DNA of 40,264 bases from Prevotella illustrans (GCF_017426725.1 NZ_JAERMS010000027.1:1-40264); one strand, 5' to 3'; shown: positions 8,382 to 17,921, counted from the stretch's first letter. Translations and numbers: made by a program. Notes: generated by a model from the sequence alone, not told the origin.

Positions 8382-9728
8382 ATGATTAAAGTCATCACTT
8401 ACGGCACCTACGACTTGCTCCACTACGGCCACATCCGACTGCTCAAGCGCGCCAAGGCCTTGGGCGACTATCTCATCGTGGGCGTTACGGCCGACACTTT
8501 CGACCGTGAACGGGGAAAAATCAACGTACAGCAGACGCTGATGGAACGCGTGGAGGCCGTCAGAGCCACCGGACTGGCCGACGAAATCATCATCGAGGAA
8601 TACGAAGGACAGAAAATCGACGACATCCGGCGTTACAACATAGACATCTTCACGGTGGGTTCCGACTGGAAAGGCAAGTTCGACTACCTGCGGGAGTTCT
8701 GCCAGGTGGTCTACTTAGAGCGCACCGAAGGCGTCTCGAGCAGCGAGATACGGTCGGAGGAGCGGGCCCTGCGCCTCGGTCTCGTAGGCGAATCGCCCAT
8801 TCTGGGCAAGATAGAGCACGAGAGCGGCTTCGTGAACGGAATAGACATCAGCGGCATCTACACCATCAACGACAGTTGCCTGCCCGACAAGCTCCGACTG
8901 CTTTCCAAGGCTACGCTATCTTTCGATGCGCTCATGGAGAAAAGCGACGCCCTCTATATCATTTCCGAGCCACGGCTGCACTACGACCAAATCAAGCAGG
9001 CACTGCTCCGAGGCAAACACATCCTCTGCGAGTCGCCCATCGCCATGCGTGTCGAGCAATGGCGGGAACTGACAGATACGGCTCGCCGACAGGGACTCGT
9101 GCTCATGGACAGTATCAAGACGGCCTACTCGCTGGCCTACTACCGTCTGCGGCTGTTGGCCAAGAGCGGTATCATCGGCGACATCTATTCGGTGGACGCC
9201 ACGTGTACCAGTCTCTTCAACTTCGACGCCTACAGGCAGGGCGACAAGCTGTTGCCCGAATGGAACAGCATTTGCGCCTGGGGACCGACGGCCCTGTTGC
9301 CCATTTATCAACTCTTGGGCACCGACTACAGCGCCAAGACCATCGCCACGCATCTGGCCGAAGACAATTCCGACTTCGACCTTTTCACCAAGATATCATT
9401 CGTCTATCCGCATGCCGTGGCCTCCATGAAGGTGGGGCGGGGCGTCAAGAGCGAGGGCGAACTCGTCATCTCGGGCACCAAGGGCTATATCTATGTGCCG
9501 GCACCGTGGTGGAAGACCGACTATTTCGAGGTGCGCTATGAAGATCCGGCCAACAACAAGCGTTATTTCTACCAGCTCGACGGCGAGGGACTGCGCTTCG
9601 AACTCGTCTCCTTCCTGCGCTCCATCCAGACCGGGCGGCCCGTCAGCTACGTCTCCGAAGCCGTCTCCGAAGCCATTGTCGGCACCATTGGAGACTTTGA
9701 GAAACGGGTTGATACCATTCTTATATAA
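8382..9728 (+). CDS. cytidylyltransferase fused to a Gfo/Idh/MocA-like domain
   Basis: 448 residues, two domains. Residues 1-130 are a TagD-like nucleotidyltransferase: GTYDLLHYGH with the HxGH signature at H14-H17, and RTEGVSSSEIR (114-124) matching the RTxGxSTxxI motif of glycerol-3-phosphate cytidylyltransferases. This half should make a CDP-polyol from CTP. Residues 131-448 follow the Gfo/Idh/MocA oxidoreductase layout (Rossmann half, then a beta-sheet C-terminal half). Its glycine motif is degenerate (GLVGESPI, 133-140), and the catalytic EKP is ESP (217-219). The later Asp-x3-His stretch is replaced by WGPTALLPIYQLLG (300-313). The second half may therefore bind without catalysing, or use other residues. 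The gene follows the aminotransferase and probably belongs to the same pathway as the divergent CDP-glycerol transferase. The fusion is clear; the product is inference. Confidence 0.88.
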   Translation: MIKVITYGTYDLLHYGHIRLLKRAKALGDYLIVGVTADTFDRERGKINVQQTLMERVEAVRATGLADEIIIEEYEGQKIDDIRRYNIDIFTVGSDWKGKFDYLREFCQVVYLERTEGVSSSEIRSEERALRLGLVGESPILGKIEHESGFVNGIDISGIYTINDSCLPDKLRLLSKATLSFDALMEKSDALYIISEPRLHYDQIKQALLRGKHILCESPIAMRVEQWRELTDTARRQGLVLMDSIKTAYSLAYYRLRLLAKSGIIGDIYSVDATCTSLFNFDAYRQGDKLLPEWNSICAWGPTALLPIYQLLGTDYSAKTIATHLAEDNSDFDLFTKISFVYPHAVASMKVGRGVKSEGELVISGTKGYIYVPAPWWKTDYFEVRYEDPANNKRYFYQLDGEGLRFELVSFLRSIQTGRPVSYVSEAVSEAIVGTIGDFEKRVDTILI

Positions 9729-9841
9729 TTATAATGAAAGAACGAATGAAAGAACGGATCTGTCGTAGTTGTTTATTATCTTGTAACCTGTAGTCTTTAT
9801 ATTGCAAACTCTTTAACTATATTATCATTCAATAATCAATT

Positions 9842-12397
9842 ATGATGAGAAAAATCTTATTGGCGCTGGCGCTGACGGGCTTATTGTATCCACAGGCCGG
9901 CATGTCGAAAAAGAAAAGTAAGAAGAACGCGGCCGCGGCCTTGCCGACGCCCAAGGTAGATGACTGGAGCAAGGCCGTGAAAGGTGCCAAGACGTACAAA
10001 GGTATGTTCACCGCGTATCTGAACAAGGAGGGCAAGCTCTATTTCGAACTCGCCGACTCGGTCTACAACCGGGACTATATCCTCAGCAACCGCATCGCCC
10101 GCACCAGCAACACCCACGACTACGTGGCCGGACAGATGGTCAGCAGCCCGTTGCTCGTGCGCTTTGCCACCGACAGCGTCAAAGTATATATGTATAAGGT
10201 ACAGCATGCCGCGGTTGTCAGTCCGACCGATCCCATCGCGGCGTCGTTCAAGTCGAACTTCTCCGACCCCGTGCTGAAGGCTTTCAAAGTTGTGGCGCGC
10301 AAGAAAGACCGCGTGCTCATCGACATGACGTCGCTCTTCGGCGGCAACGATAAACTGCTCACGCCCATCAAGACAGAGAATCCGCTCGAGGCGATGTTCG
10401 GTGGTAGAAAGGCGCTCAAGGGCAGTTTCAACGCCGAGGCGTCGGGTATAATCGAAGTAAAGGCCTTTCCTTATAACATGGAAATCAAGACCAATCTCAG
10501 TTATGACCTGACAACCGGCAACCAACCCTACACCGTACAGATGCACCGGTCGCTCTTCGTGGCGCCCAAGACATTGATGCGGGCTCGCATCCACGACAAC
10601 CGCGTGGGCTACTTCATGAGCGACAAGAAGCTCTACTCGTCGGATGCCGACCGTGTGGAAGAGCAATCGGTCATCCACCGCTGGCGGTTGGAACCCAAGG
10701 ACGGCGAGTGGGAGAAGTACTACGCCGGCCAGTTGGTGGAGCCCAAGAAGCCCATCATCTTCTATGTGGACTCCGCCTTTCCGCCCAAATGGCGCGAAAC
10801 CGTGAAGCAGGGCGTGACGGACTGGAACAAAGCGTTCGAGGCCGCAGGGTTCAAGAACGCCGTCATCGCTAAGGACTATCCCAAGAACGACCCCGATTTC
10901 GACCCCGACGACATGCGTTACAGCTGCATCAAGTATGCCGTTACCGAGACGGCCAACGCCATGGGCCCCAGCTACGTAGACCCACGGACGGGCGAAATCC
11001 TCACGGCCGATGTCATCTGGTACCACAACGTGGTGTCGCTGCTGCACGACTGGCGCTTCGCCCAGACCGGCGCCGTGGACTACCGCACCCACAAGAAGGT
11101 GTTCGACGACGACCTGATGCGTGAGTCGATGCGCTACGTGACCAGCCATGAGGTGGGCCATACGCTCGGACTGATGCACAATATGGGCGCCAGCTACTCC
11201 TTTCCGGTCGACTCGCTGCGCAGCCCGTCGTTCACTCGGAAGTATGGCACCACACCCAGTATCATGGACTATGCCCGCAACAACTTCGTCGCGCAGCCCG
11301 GCGATCTCGAGCGGGGCGTGAAGATGACGCCGCCTGTGCTTGGCGTGGAAGACATCAACGCGATCAAATGGGGCTACAGGCTCATCAAGGACGCCCGGAC
11401 GTCACGGGACGAGGTGCCGACGCTCAACCGTTGGATAGCCGAGAAAGCCGATGATCCCATGTACACGTTCGGCGCGCAGCAGGTGTTCGGTACGGTCGAC
11501 GTGAGCGCGCAGACCGAAGATTTAGGCAACGACCACGTGAAAGCCGGCGACTATGCCGTCAGCAACCTGAAGATTATCATGCGCAACTTAGAGCAATGGA
11601 CGGCCGAGCGAGGCGAGAACTACGACAATATGAAGAACACCTACAAGAGCATTGTCAACCAGTATGGCCGCCACCTGGGCCACGTGCTGCCCTATCTGGG
11701 CGGCGTGATCTATCACGAGGTGCGCCAGGGCGACGGAAAGCCGGCCAAGACCTATCTCAGTCGGCAGGCGCAACGCCGCGCCATGCGATGGATCGTCGAC
11801 CAAGGACGCACCTACCGTGGCTGGCTCTGCCCGCAGAAGCTGCTGCTGAAGTTCGACCGTCCCGACGAAATCAAGACCGATTTCACCCGTCCCATCGTCA
11901 CAGCCATCTACGGCGGCACCACGCTGCAGCGTGTGGATGAGGGCCATAAGCTCAACGCCGCCCGCAACTACAGCCTCGATCAATACATGACCGACGCTTT
12001 CAGTGAGCTTTTCGGAGCCACGCGACGGGGAGCTTCGCTCAGCGAGGCCGAAATGGAAATGCAGCGCACGGCCATCGACTTCTTCGTCAAGAGCAGCGGT
12101 ATCAAGACCGATGGCGCCGTCAAGAAGTCATCGGCCATCGCCGACAACGCCACGCTCGACCTGCAACAGCAGCTCAACGCGCCCGAACTGCCCTGCGAAA
12201 ACATGGACGCGCGGACTTCTTTCGTCCGCATCAACTATGGTCTTCCGACCTTAAAGGAAGAGCTTTACAAGCCGCTCATGCTGCGTCAGCTCAAGCGTGT
12301 GCAGGCCCTCTATCGTCAGAAGCGCGCCACGGGCAACCGGGCCACCCGCGATTTCTACGATTATCAGCTGACAACGATAGACAAATTGTTTAAATAA
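9842..12397 (+). CDS. large secreted zinc metalloprotease (DUF5117/DUF4953 type)
   Basis: 851 residues. An N-terminal signal peptide (MMRKILLALALTGLLYPQAG) leads into regions typical of the Bacteroidetes zinc-dependent metalloproteases annotated with DUF5118, DUF5117 and DUF4953. The zinc site is HEVGHTLGLMH, with H436, H440 and H446 as ligands and E437 as catalytic base, the extended metzincin-type motif. A Met-containing stretch soon after (SIMDYARNNFVA) resembles the Met-turn. It is likely exported and active in the periplasm or at the surface. A strong terminator follows, then a SusC/SusD pair 80 bases downstream; they share direction but probably not a transcript. The second ATG (9845) is an equally good start. 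Substrate is unknown; peptides or glycoproteins later imported by the SusCD pair would be a reasonable guess. Confidence 0.9.
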   Translation: MMRKILLALALTGLLYPQAGMSKKKSKKNAAAALPTPKVDDWSKAVKGAKTYKGMFTAYLNKEGKLYFELADSVYNRDYILSNRIARTSNTHDYVAGQMVSSPLLVRFATDSVKVYMYKVQHAAVVSPTDPIAASFKSNFSDPVLKAFKVVARKKDRVLIDMTSLFGGNDKLLTPIKTENPLEAMFGGRKALKGSFNAEASGIIEVKAFPYNMEIKTNLSYDLTTGNQPYTVQMHRSLFVAPKTLMRARIHDNRVGYFMSDKKLYSSDADRVEEQSVIHRWRLEPKDGEWEKYYAGQLVEPKKPIIFYVDSAFPPKWRETVKQGVTDWNKAFEAAGFKNAVIAKDYPKNDPDFDPDDMRYSCIKYAVTETANAMGPSYVDPRTGEILTADVIWYHNVVSLLHDWRFAQTGAVDYRTHKKVFDDDLMRESMRYVTSHEVGHTLGLMHNMGASYSFPVDSLRSPSFTRKYGTTPSIMDYARNNFVAQPGDLERGVKMTPPVLGVEDINAIKWGYRLIKDARTSRDEVPTLNRWIAEKADDPMYTFGAQQVFGTVDVSAQTEDLGNDHVKAGDYAVSNLKIIMRNLEQWTAERGENYDNMKNTYKSIVNQYGRHLGHVLPYLGGVIYHEVRQGDGKPAKTYLSRQAQRRAMRWIVDQGRTYRGWLCPQKLLLKFDRPDEIKTDFTRPIVTAIYGGTTLQRVDEGHKLNAARNYSLDQYMTDAFSELFGATRRGASLSEAEMEMQRTAIDFFVKSSGIKTDGAVKKSSAIADNATLDLQQQLNAPELPCENMDARTSFVRINYGLPTLKEELYKPLMLRQLKRVQALYRQKRATGNRATRDFYDYQLTTIDKLFK

Positions 12398-12402
12398 AAA
12401 CG

Positions 12403-12439
12403 GTCTTCCACGTTCCGCCCGGAACGTGGAAGACTTTTT
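12403..12439 (+). terminator. strong rho-independent terminator
   Basis: A perfect 14-bp stem (12403-12416 with 12421-12434), a GCCC loop and TTTTT at 12435-12439, starting six bases after the metalloprotease stop codon. It separates that gene from susC. Confidence 0.93.
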
Positions 12440-12476
12440 CGAGAGAATTTATTTTTTACCTATAGTTTATGATTTT

Positions 12477-15400
12477 ATGAAGAAAGTAAAGTTATTTCTA
12501 CTCTGCTTGCTTCTGGCAACGGTGTCCGCAGCCTTCGCCCAGAAGCAAACCGTGAAAGGCCATGTGGTCGATGACAAGGGCGAACCTGTGATTGGAGCCG
12601 TTGTTAAGACGGCCGACGGCAAGGTGGCGGGTGTCACCGACGCCGACGGAAACTTCTCCATCTCGCTGCCGAAAGGAAAAGGAGACATCACCGTGTCGGC
12701 CATCGGACTGAAAGAAACCCGATATACAGTCATGCCCGGTCATGCCGTGACCGTGAAGATGGGCATGGACGAGAAAATGCTTGACGAACTTGTGGTTGTT
12801 GGTTATGGTACCCAGAAGAAATCATCGCTCACCAGTAGTATCGAAGTCATCAAAGGTGACGACCTGACAAAGCTACCTACGACCAATATCGACCAAGCGC
12901 TAGCCGGTCAGGTGGCTGGTCTGTCGGTCATGACGCAGACCGGGGACCCCGGATCACCACGCGAATCCGTACTTAATATTCGTGCTGTAACCGGCGCGAC
13001 AGCCTCTCCGCTGCTCGTTATCGATGGTGTCCCACGCTTTTCAGACAACACTTCTGAGGGCGAACAACGCCTCTCCGACCTCAACCCCGATGACATTGAG
13101 TCGATCTCTGTGCTGAAAGACGCGGCCGCTGCAGCCGTTTATGGTGTACGTGCGGCCAACGGCGTTATCCTCATTACGACCAAACGAAGCAAGAGCGAAG
13201 GCCGTGTGCGCATCAACTATCGCGGCCAGTACAACGTGACCGAGGCGACTCAACTGCCCAAATTCCTTAACAGCTACGAGTATGCCAAGCTCTACAACAG
13301 AGCCGTAGAGGGCGAAAGTCGCTACGAACCTTTTACCAATGAAGAATTAGAAATGCTCCGCACGCAGAGCAATCCCGACCAACTGGCCAACTCCAACATG
13401 CTCGACTACCTGAAAAAGCACGGCTCGAGCACGATGCACAACCTGAGCCTGTCGGGCGGCAACAAGTTCGTGCGCTACTATATCTCGGGAGCCTACAGCA
13501 ACAATACCGGTCTTTACAGTGGAACAGGCACACGCCGACTTAATTACAGCACCAAACTCGATGCTACGTTGGCTCAAGGACTCACCCTTAGCCTCGACTT
13601 TACGGGCGTACGTTCGCACAACAAGAATACTAATTACTCCACGATCGAGCAGGCCTACCAGTACGATCCCACCCAGCCCCTCGTGCTCAGCAACGGCGAA
13701 CTGGCCAGCGTGAGCGGCGGCAACCCTCTCATCAGCGTCTTCGGACGCGGCGGCTACGTGGAGAATACCATCAACATGCACACGCTCTCCACCCGGCTTA
13801 CCTGGGAACTGCCCTGGATTAAAGGACTGTCGGTGTATGGCAAGTTCACGTCGGACAACAACGACTCTTATCAGGACAGGTTCAAGAAGCCCGTGGCCCT
13901 ATATAAATATGATAAGAAGACGCAGCAGATCATGGTGGAGAAGAACTCCATTTATCCCAACGCCAAGATTTCGATGTACAACCAGGACCAGTTTATGGAC
14001 AACAACCTCTATGAATTGGGACTCAACTACAACCAGACGTTTGGCCGCCATCACGTGACGGGACTGCTGGTGGGCAACTATCAGGAGTATCGCCATCGCA
14101 CGCTTTACGCCACCAACAACAACCTGCCGGGCATTTATCCCGAAATATTCGGCAACGCCACCCAGGCCGACGCCCACGGCAACAAGAACAAGATACAGCG
14201 TCAGTCGTTCGTGGGGCGCGCCACCTACGGCTTCGCCAACCGCTACTTCGCCGAGTTCAACTTCCGTGTGGACGGTAGTGTCAAGTTCCACCCCGATCAT
14301 CGCTGGGCGTTCTTCCCCTCGTTCTCGGCATCTTGGATCATGAGCAACGAGCCGTTCTTCAAGAGCTGGAGGCAGAGCGTGGTGAGCAATGTCAAGATGC
14401 GGGCCTCGACGGGTCTGCTGGGGCGTGACGGCGGTATCAGCGACTACAGCTATCTGCTCACCTATATCTACTCGCCCGGCAACGGCTACAATATCGGCGG
14501 CGTCCACCTGCCTTCGGTACAGCCCAACGGAAGCTACCCCAACCCCGAACTGGAATGGGAGAAGAGCCGCGACTACAACTTAGGACTCGACCTCGGTTTC
14601 TGGGACAACCGCTTCGGCATAACCTTCGAATACTACTGGCGCTACCGCACCAACCTCATCACAGCGGCCCCCGGTTATCTCTATCCGCACTCCACCGGCG
14701 TGGCCGGCGTACCCAACATGAACTACGGTAAGATCAAGGCCTGGGGCTACGACCTGACCGTTACCCACCGCAACACCGTCGGTCGCGACTTCCGCTACAA
14801 CGTCGACTTCACGCTGTCGATGGGTCGCGACAGAATCATCGACTACGGCGACGAGACCAACGAGCTGGAAAACCTGCGTCGCAAGGGCCTTTCCACGGGC
14901 GACATCTTCCTCTACGAGGCCGACGGACTCTTCCAGACACAGGAAGAGATAGACCACTACAAACTCGACCAGAACGGTTCGTGGCAGGGCAAGAACTATG
15001 GTATCAAGCCCGGCGACATCAAGTACAAGGATCAGAACGACGACAACGTGCTCGACGACAAGGACCTCATCCACGTGAAGGCTTCGGCCTATCCTGACTT
15101 CAACTACGGTTTGAAGCTGGGTGCCGAGTGGAAGGGCTTCTTCTTTAACACGATGTTCCAAGGCGTGGCCGGCTATAAGCAGTACATCAGTGACAACTAC
15201 TCGCTCGAAAACGGTACGCTGCAACGCTTTCAGGACTATCACCTGACCGACACTTGGACACCCGAGAACCCCAACGCCGCTTATCCGCGCGTCAAGATTA
15301 CGCCGTCGAGCGACAACAACCGACTGAAGTCCACCTTCTGGCTGCGCGACAACAGCTTCGTGCGCTGGCGTTATATCAACATCGGCTACCGGCTGCCCCA

Positions 15401-15557
15401 GGCCTGGCTCAAGCATTTGGCCGTCAGTACGGTGCAGGTGGCCTTCACGGCCGGCAACCTCCACACCTGGAGTAAGCTCAAGCACATGGACCCCGAGTCG
15501 CACATGGGCTATCCCATCCAGCGTTCCTACGGTTTCAATGTGAACATCGGTTTTTAG
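12477..15557 (+). CDS. SusC/RagA family TonB-linked outer-membrane transporter
   Basis: 1026 residues, normal for SusC. Signal peptide (residues 1-21), then a CarboxypepD-reg-like beta-sandwich (VKGHVVDDKGEPVIGAVV, about 26-100), the TonB-contact motif DELVVVGYGTQ (103-113), the plug domain (SSLTSSIEVIKGDDL through LLVIDGVPRFSD) and a beta-barrel that ends in an aromatic residue (RSYGFNVNIGF). It imports a bound nutrient through the outer membrane with energy from TonB/ExbBD; the partner lipoprotein is the adjacent SusD homologue. The open frame reaches back to 12426, but that lies inside the upstream terminator, so the ATG at 12477 that opens the signal peptide is the start. No glycoside hydrolase, sulfatase or regulator follows the pair, so the ligand cannot be read from context; the upstream metalloprotease suggests peptides or glycoproteins. 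Confidence 0.95.
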   Translation: MKKVKLFLLCLLLATVSAAFAQKQTVKGHVVDDKGEPVIGAVVKTADGKVAGVTDADGNFSISLPKGKGDITVSAIGLKETRYTVMPGHAVTVKMGMDEKMLDELVVVGYGTQKKSSLTSSIEVIKGDDLTKLPTTNIDQALAGQVAGLSVMTQTGDPGSPRESVLNIRAVTGATASPLLVIDGVPRFSDNTSEGEQRLSDLNPDDIESISVLKDAAAAAVYGVRAANGVILITTKRSKSEGRVRINYRGQYNVTEATQLPKFLNSYEYAKLYNRAVEGESRYEPFTNEELEMLRTQSNPDQLANSNMLDYLKKHGSSTMHNLSLSGGNKFVRYYISGAYSNNTGLYSGTGTRRLNYSTKLDATLAQGLTLSLDFTGVRSHNKNTNYSTIEQAYQYDPTQPLVLSNGELASVSGGNPLISVFGRGGYVENTINMHTLSTRLTWELPWIKGLSVYGKFTSDNNDSYQDRFKKPVALYKYDKKTQQIMVEKNSIYPNAKISMYNQDQFMDNNLYELGLNYNQTFGRHHVTGLLVGNYQEYRHRTLYATNNNLPGIYPEIFGNATQADAHGNKNKIQRQSFVGRATYGFANRYFAEFNFRVDGSVKFHPDHRWAFFPSFSASWIMSNEPFFKSWRQSVVSNVKMRASTGLLGRDGGISDYSYLLTYIYSPGNGYNIGGVHLPSVQPNGSYPNPELEWEKSRDYNLGLDLGFWDNRFGITFEYYWRYRTNLITAAPGYLYPHSTGVAGVPNMNYGKIKAWGYDLTVTHRNTVGRDFRYNVDFTLSMGRDRIIDYGDETNELENLRRKGLSTGDIFLYEADGLFQTQEEIDHYKLDQNGSWQGKNYGIKPGDIKYKDQNDDNVLDDKDLIHVKASAYPDFNYGLKLGAEWKGFFFNTMFQGVAGYKQYISDNYSLENGTLQRFQDYHLTDTWTPENPNAAYPRVKITPSSDNNRLKSTFWLRDNSFVRWRYINIGYRLPQAWLKHLAVSTVQVAFTAGNLHTWSKLKHMDPESHMGYPIQRSYGFNVNIGF

Positions 15558-15584
15558 TCGTTTCATCCTCAAAACATTTCAAAC

Positions 15585-17357
15585 ATGAAAAAATCATTCT
15601 TTCACAGATATCTGTCGGCCGGCTGTATGGCGCTGGCCGTCACGCTGACGCTCACCGGCTGCGACGCGCTCTTCGACGACGCGCCCGAAGACAAGCTCAC
15701 CGACGAAAGCATTTGGACGAGCGAGAACCTGCTCGACGAATACACCATGGCCTGGTACAGCAATATGAACAAGGGGTGGTCGGCCCTGATGTCCACCTCG
15801 TCGTTCCTCGGCATGAAGTACATGTCGTACATCACGCCCGCCTTCTACTCCGACCAGACCACCTACGGCATGGCTAATTGGGTGAACTCAGGCGTGGGTG
15901 AGGAGATGGCGTCAAAGGAGAGCACCGTCATTCTCTACGGTCGCAACCGGTGGAAAGACTATTACACGCAGATACAGAGCGTCAACCGCTTGCTGGAGAA
16001 CGCCGGCAAAATGCCCACTGCCTACCGACAGCGCATTCTGGGCGAGGCCCACTTCTTCCGCGGCTACTACTATTATATGCTGATGCGTCGCTTCGGCGGC
16101 GTGCTGCTCATCGACCACAACTACGACCCGCTGCACAGCGATGAGCGTTTCCCCCGTGCCAGTTATGAGCAGATGGCCGAATTCATCGCCCGCGAGGCCG
16201 ATCTGGCTGCCGAAGCCCTACCCGTGAAGCACGACAACCGTAACACCGGACGCGTCACCAAGGGCGCGGCGCTCATGCTCAAGGCCAAGACCTACTTCTG
16301 GATGGGCAGTCCGCAGTTCCAGAACAAGTCGAAGGAGTACTACGGATTCACCGACGACAAGAGCCGCGAGTACATGCTCAAGGCCATAGAAGCCTACAAA
16401 GCCGTCGACGCGCTCGACGCCTACAGGCTCATGTCGGTGAGCGGCACCAAGGAAGCCGACATCGCGCAGAGCTATCACGACCTGTTCCTGCAGCACAACA
16501 ACGCCGAGAGCATTCTGGAATACCAGCACGGCGAGTCGAGGCTGACCAGCGAGGGCGCCCACTCGCTCGACCAGATGGGCATGCCGCCCGTGCTGACGGG
16601 CACACAGTGTGCCTACTGTCCCACGCAGAACCACGTGGACGAATACGGCATGCGCGACGGTAAGCCCTTCGATCAGCAGAATCCTTACGCCAACCGCGAC
16701 TATCGCTTCTACGCCAACGTGCTCTACGACGGCACCACGTTCCGCGACAGCCTGATGGAACTCCACTACGTCATCGACAAGACGGGGAAGGAAGTGGCCC
16801 AAAGCGGACTCACCAAATACGGCACGGGACGCAACAACGGCTTCACTCGCACAGGCTACTACATGCGCAAGTTCCTCGATCCCAAGACCTCTTATCCTTA
16901 CAAGGACAACGAGGGCAGCAAGCAGGATTATCCCATTTGGCGTTACGCCGAACTGCTGCTCGACTACGCCGAGGCAGCTTTCCGCACCGGTGACGTCAAG
17001 ACGGCCCTGGAGAAGGTGAACCTGGTGCGCCAACGTGTCCACATGCAGCCACTCGAAAGCGTTACGCTGGCGCAAATCCTGAACGAGCGTCGGGTGGAGA
17101 TGGCTTTTGAGGAGACAACCTACTGGGACGAGATACGTCTGGGCACGGCCGTGAAAGATCTCAACGGCTCGACCAATCCGCTGCGCCTCATAAAGATTGT
17201 CTACCGTGCCGACGGCACCAAGACCTACGCCACCGAGGAACTGAAGAACCAGAAGGCCGAGCGGGCTTTCCGCGACTACCAGTACTACGGCCCCATTCCC
17301 TGGGACGAGGTGCGCTTTCAAGGTATAGAGCAGAATACCGGGTGGACGGAGAAATAA
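15585..17357 (+). CDS. SusD/RagB family nutrient-binding lipoprotein
   Basis: 590 residues, with a lipoprotein signal ending in LTGC (C26 is the lipidated cysteine). The body has the helical TPR-like SusD fold: FFRGYYYYMLMRRFGG, the conserved RxYxYxL-type helix, and ILNERRVEMAFEETTYWDEI, the C-terminal RRxExAfE signature. It sits on the cell surface as the lid of the SusC channel and captures the ligand. The start codon lies 27 bases after the susC stop, so the two are co-transcribed. A hairpin after the stop (17404-17444) may end the transcript. Family is secure; ligand unknown. Confidence 0.95.
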   Translation: MKKSFFHRYLSAGCMALAVTLTLTGCDALFDDAPEDKLTDESIWTSENLLDEYTMAWYSNMNKGWSALMSTSSFLGMKYMSYITPAFYSDQTTYGMANWVNSGVGEEMASKESTVILYGRNRWKDYYTQIQSVNRLLENAGKMPTAYRQRILGEAHFFRGYYYYMLMRRFGGVLLIDHNYDPLHSDERFPRASYEQMAEFIAREADLAAEALPVKHDNRNTGRVTKGAALMLKAKTYFWMGSPQFQNKSKEYYGFTDDKSREYMLKAIEAYKAVDALDAYRLMSVSGTKEADIAQSYHDLFLQHNNAESILEYQHGESRLTSEGAHSLDQMGMPPVLTGTQCAYCPTQNHVDEYGMRDGKPFDQQNPYANRDYRFYANVLYDGTTFRDSLMELHYVIDKTGKEVAQSGLTKYGTGRNNGFTRTGYYMRKFLDPKTSYPYKDNEGSKQDYPIWRYAELLLDYAEAAFRTGDVKTALEKVNLVRQRVHMQPLESVTLAQILNERRVEMAFEETTYWDEIRLGTAVKDLNGSTNPLRLIKIVYRADGTKTYATEELKNQKAERAFRDYQYYGPIPWDEVRFQGIEQNTGWTEK

Positions 17358-17403
17358 GAGGACGATTCCGATTAGCAGTCGCTCAACTCAAACATATATA
17401 AAA

Positions 17404-17444
17404 CCACTTTTACACCCGTTTTTATTCTACCGGTGTAAAAGTGG
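17404..17444 (+). terminator. hairpin downstream of susD
   Basis: CCACTTTTACACC (17404-17416) pairs perfectly with GGTGTAAAAGTGG (17432-17444), a 13-bp stem with a 15-base T-rich loop. There is no T tract after the stem on the plus strand, so it may act in either direction or as an mRNA 3' stabiliser. Confidence 0.6.
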
Positions 17445-17538
17445 CTCACTTGATCATTTGTGGGGATAAGTTTGCAAGTGATGAAATCTCCGGCTTCATC
17501 ACTTTTAAGCCCATCCTCATTCTTGATTCAGCGTTTTT

Positions 17539-17921
17539 GTGATTTTGTCAGAAAAAACTACCTGATTTTAACACTTCCGCACCGCGTCATTTAGCTGCCG
17601 GCACACCGAAAAAGTCCTTCGTTTTGCCGATTTTCATCCCCTTTTACGTCCAAAGCTATGCTTTTATCGGCTCAAAGCATAGCGATGACGCCGCTAAAGC
17701 ATAACTTTCAACCGCTAAAAGGGCCGCTATTATGGCCTAAAAGCATAGCGATTAAAGGCGAGAAAGTGAAGGGAAAGCACCTTGAAAATCGCAACATTTT
17801 GATAGCCAGTGTTTTATAAACTCGCTCTACAATCGCTTATTTGCGCCCAAGTCTTTTCTTTTTCAGAATAATGCCACTTTTTTGATGGTATATGTAAAGA
17901 TTATTCAGGGTAAAGACATAA
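17539..17921 (+). repeat. 383-bp dispersed intergenic element, copy A
   Basis: Matches 27504-27886 over its whole length in the same orientation. Long shared words include CTCTACAATCGCTTATTTGC and TTTCAGAATAATGCCACTTT. The middle part (17640-17770) holds AAAGCATAGC / GCTATGCTTT units in alternating orientation, able to pair. No open frame is conserved between the copies. The element ends in TAAAGACATAA and runs straight into the inverted-repeat element at 17915-18176. Confidence 0.8.

Noticed and set aside
10000..11179. Long minus-strand frame (432 codons) antisense to the metalloprotease
   Set aside because: It is the mirror of a strongly supported coding frame and has the Val/His/Leu-rich make-up of an antisense shadow; no domain is visible.
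14580..15572. Long minus-strand frame antisense to susC
   Set aside because: The susC barrel frame accounts for the sequence; the antisense product is low in complexity and matches nothing I recognise.
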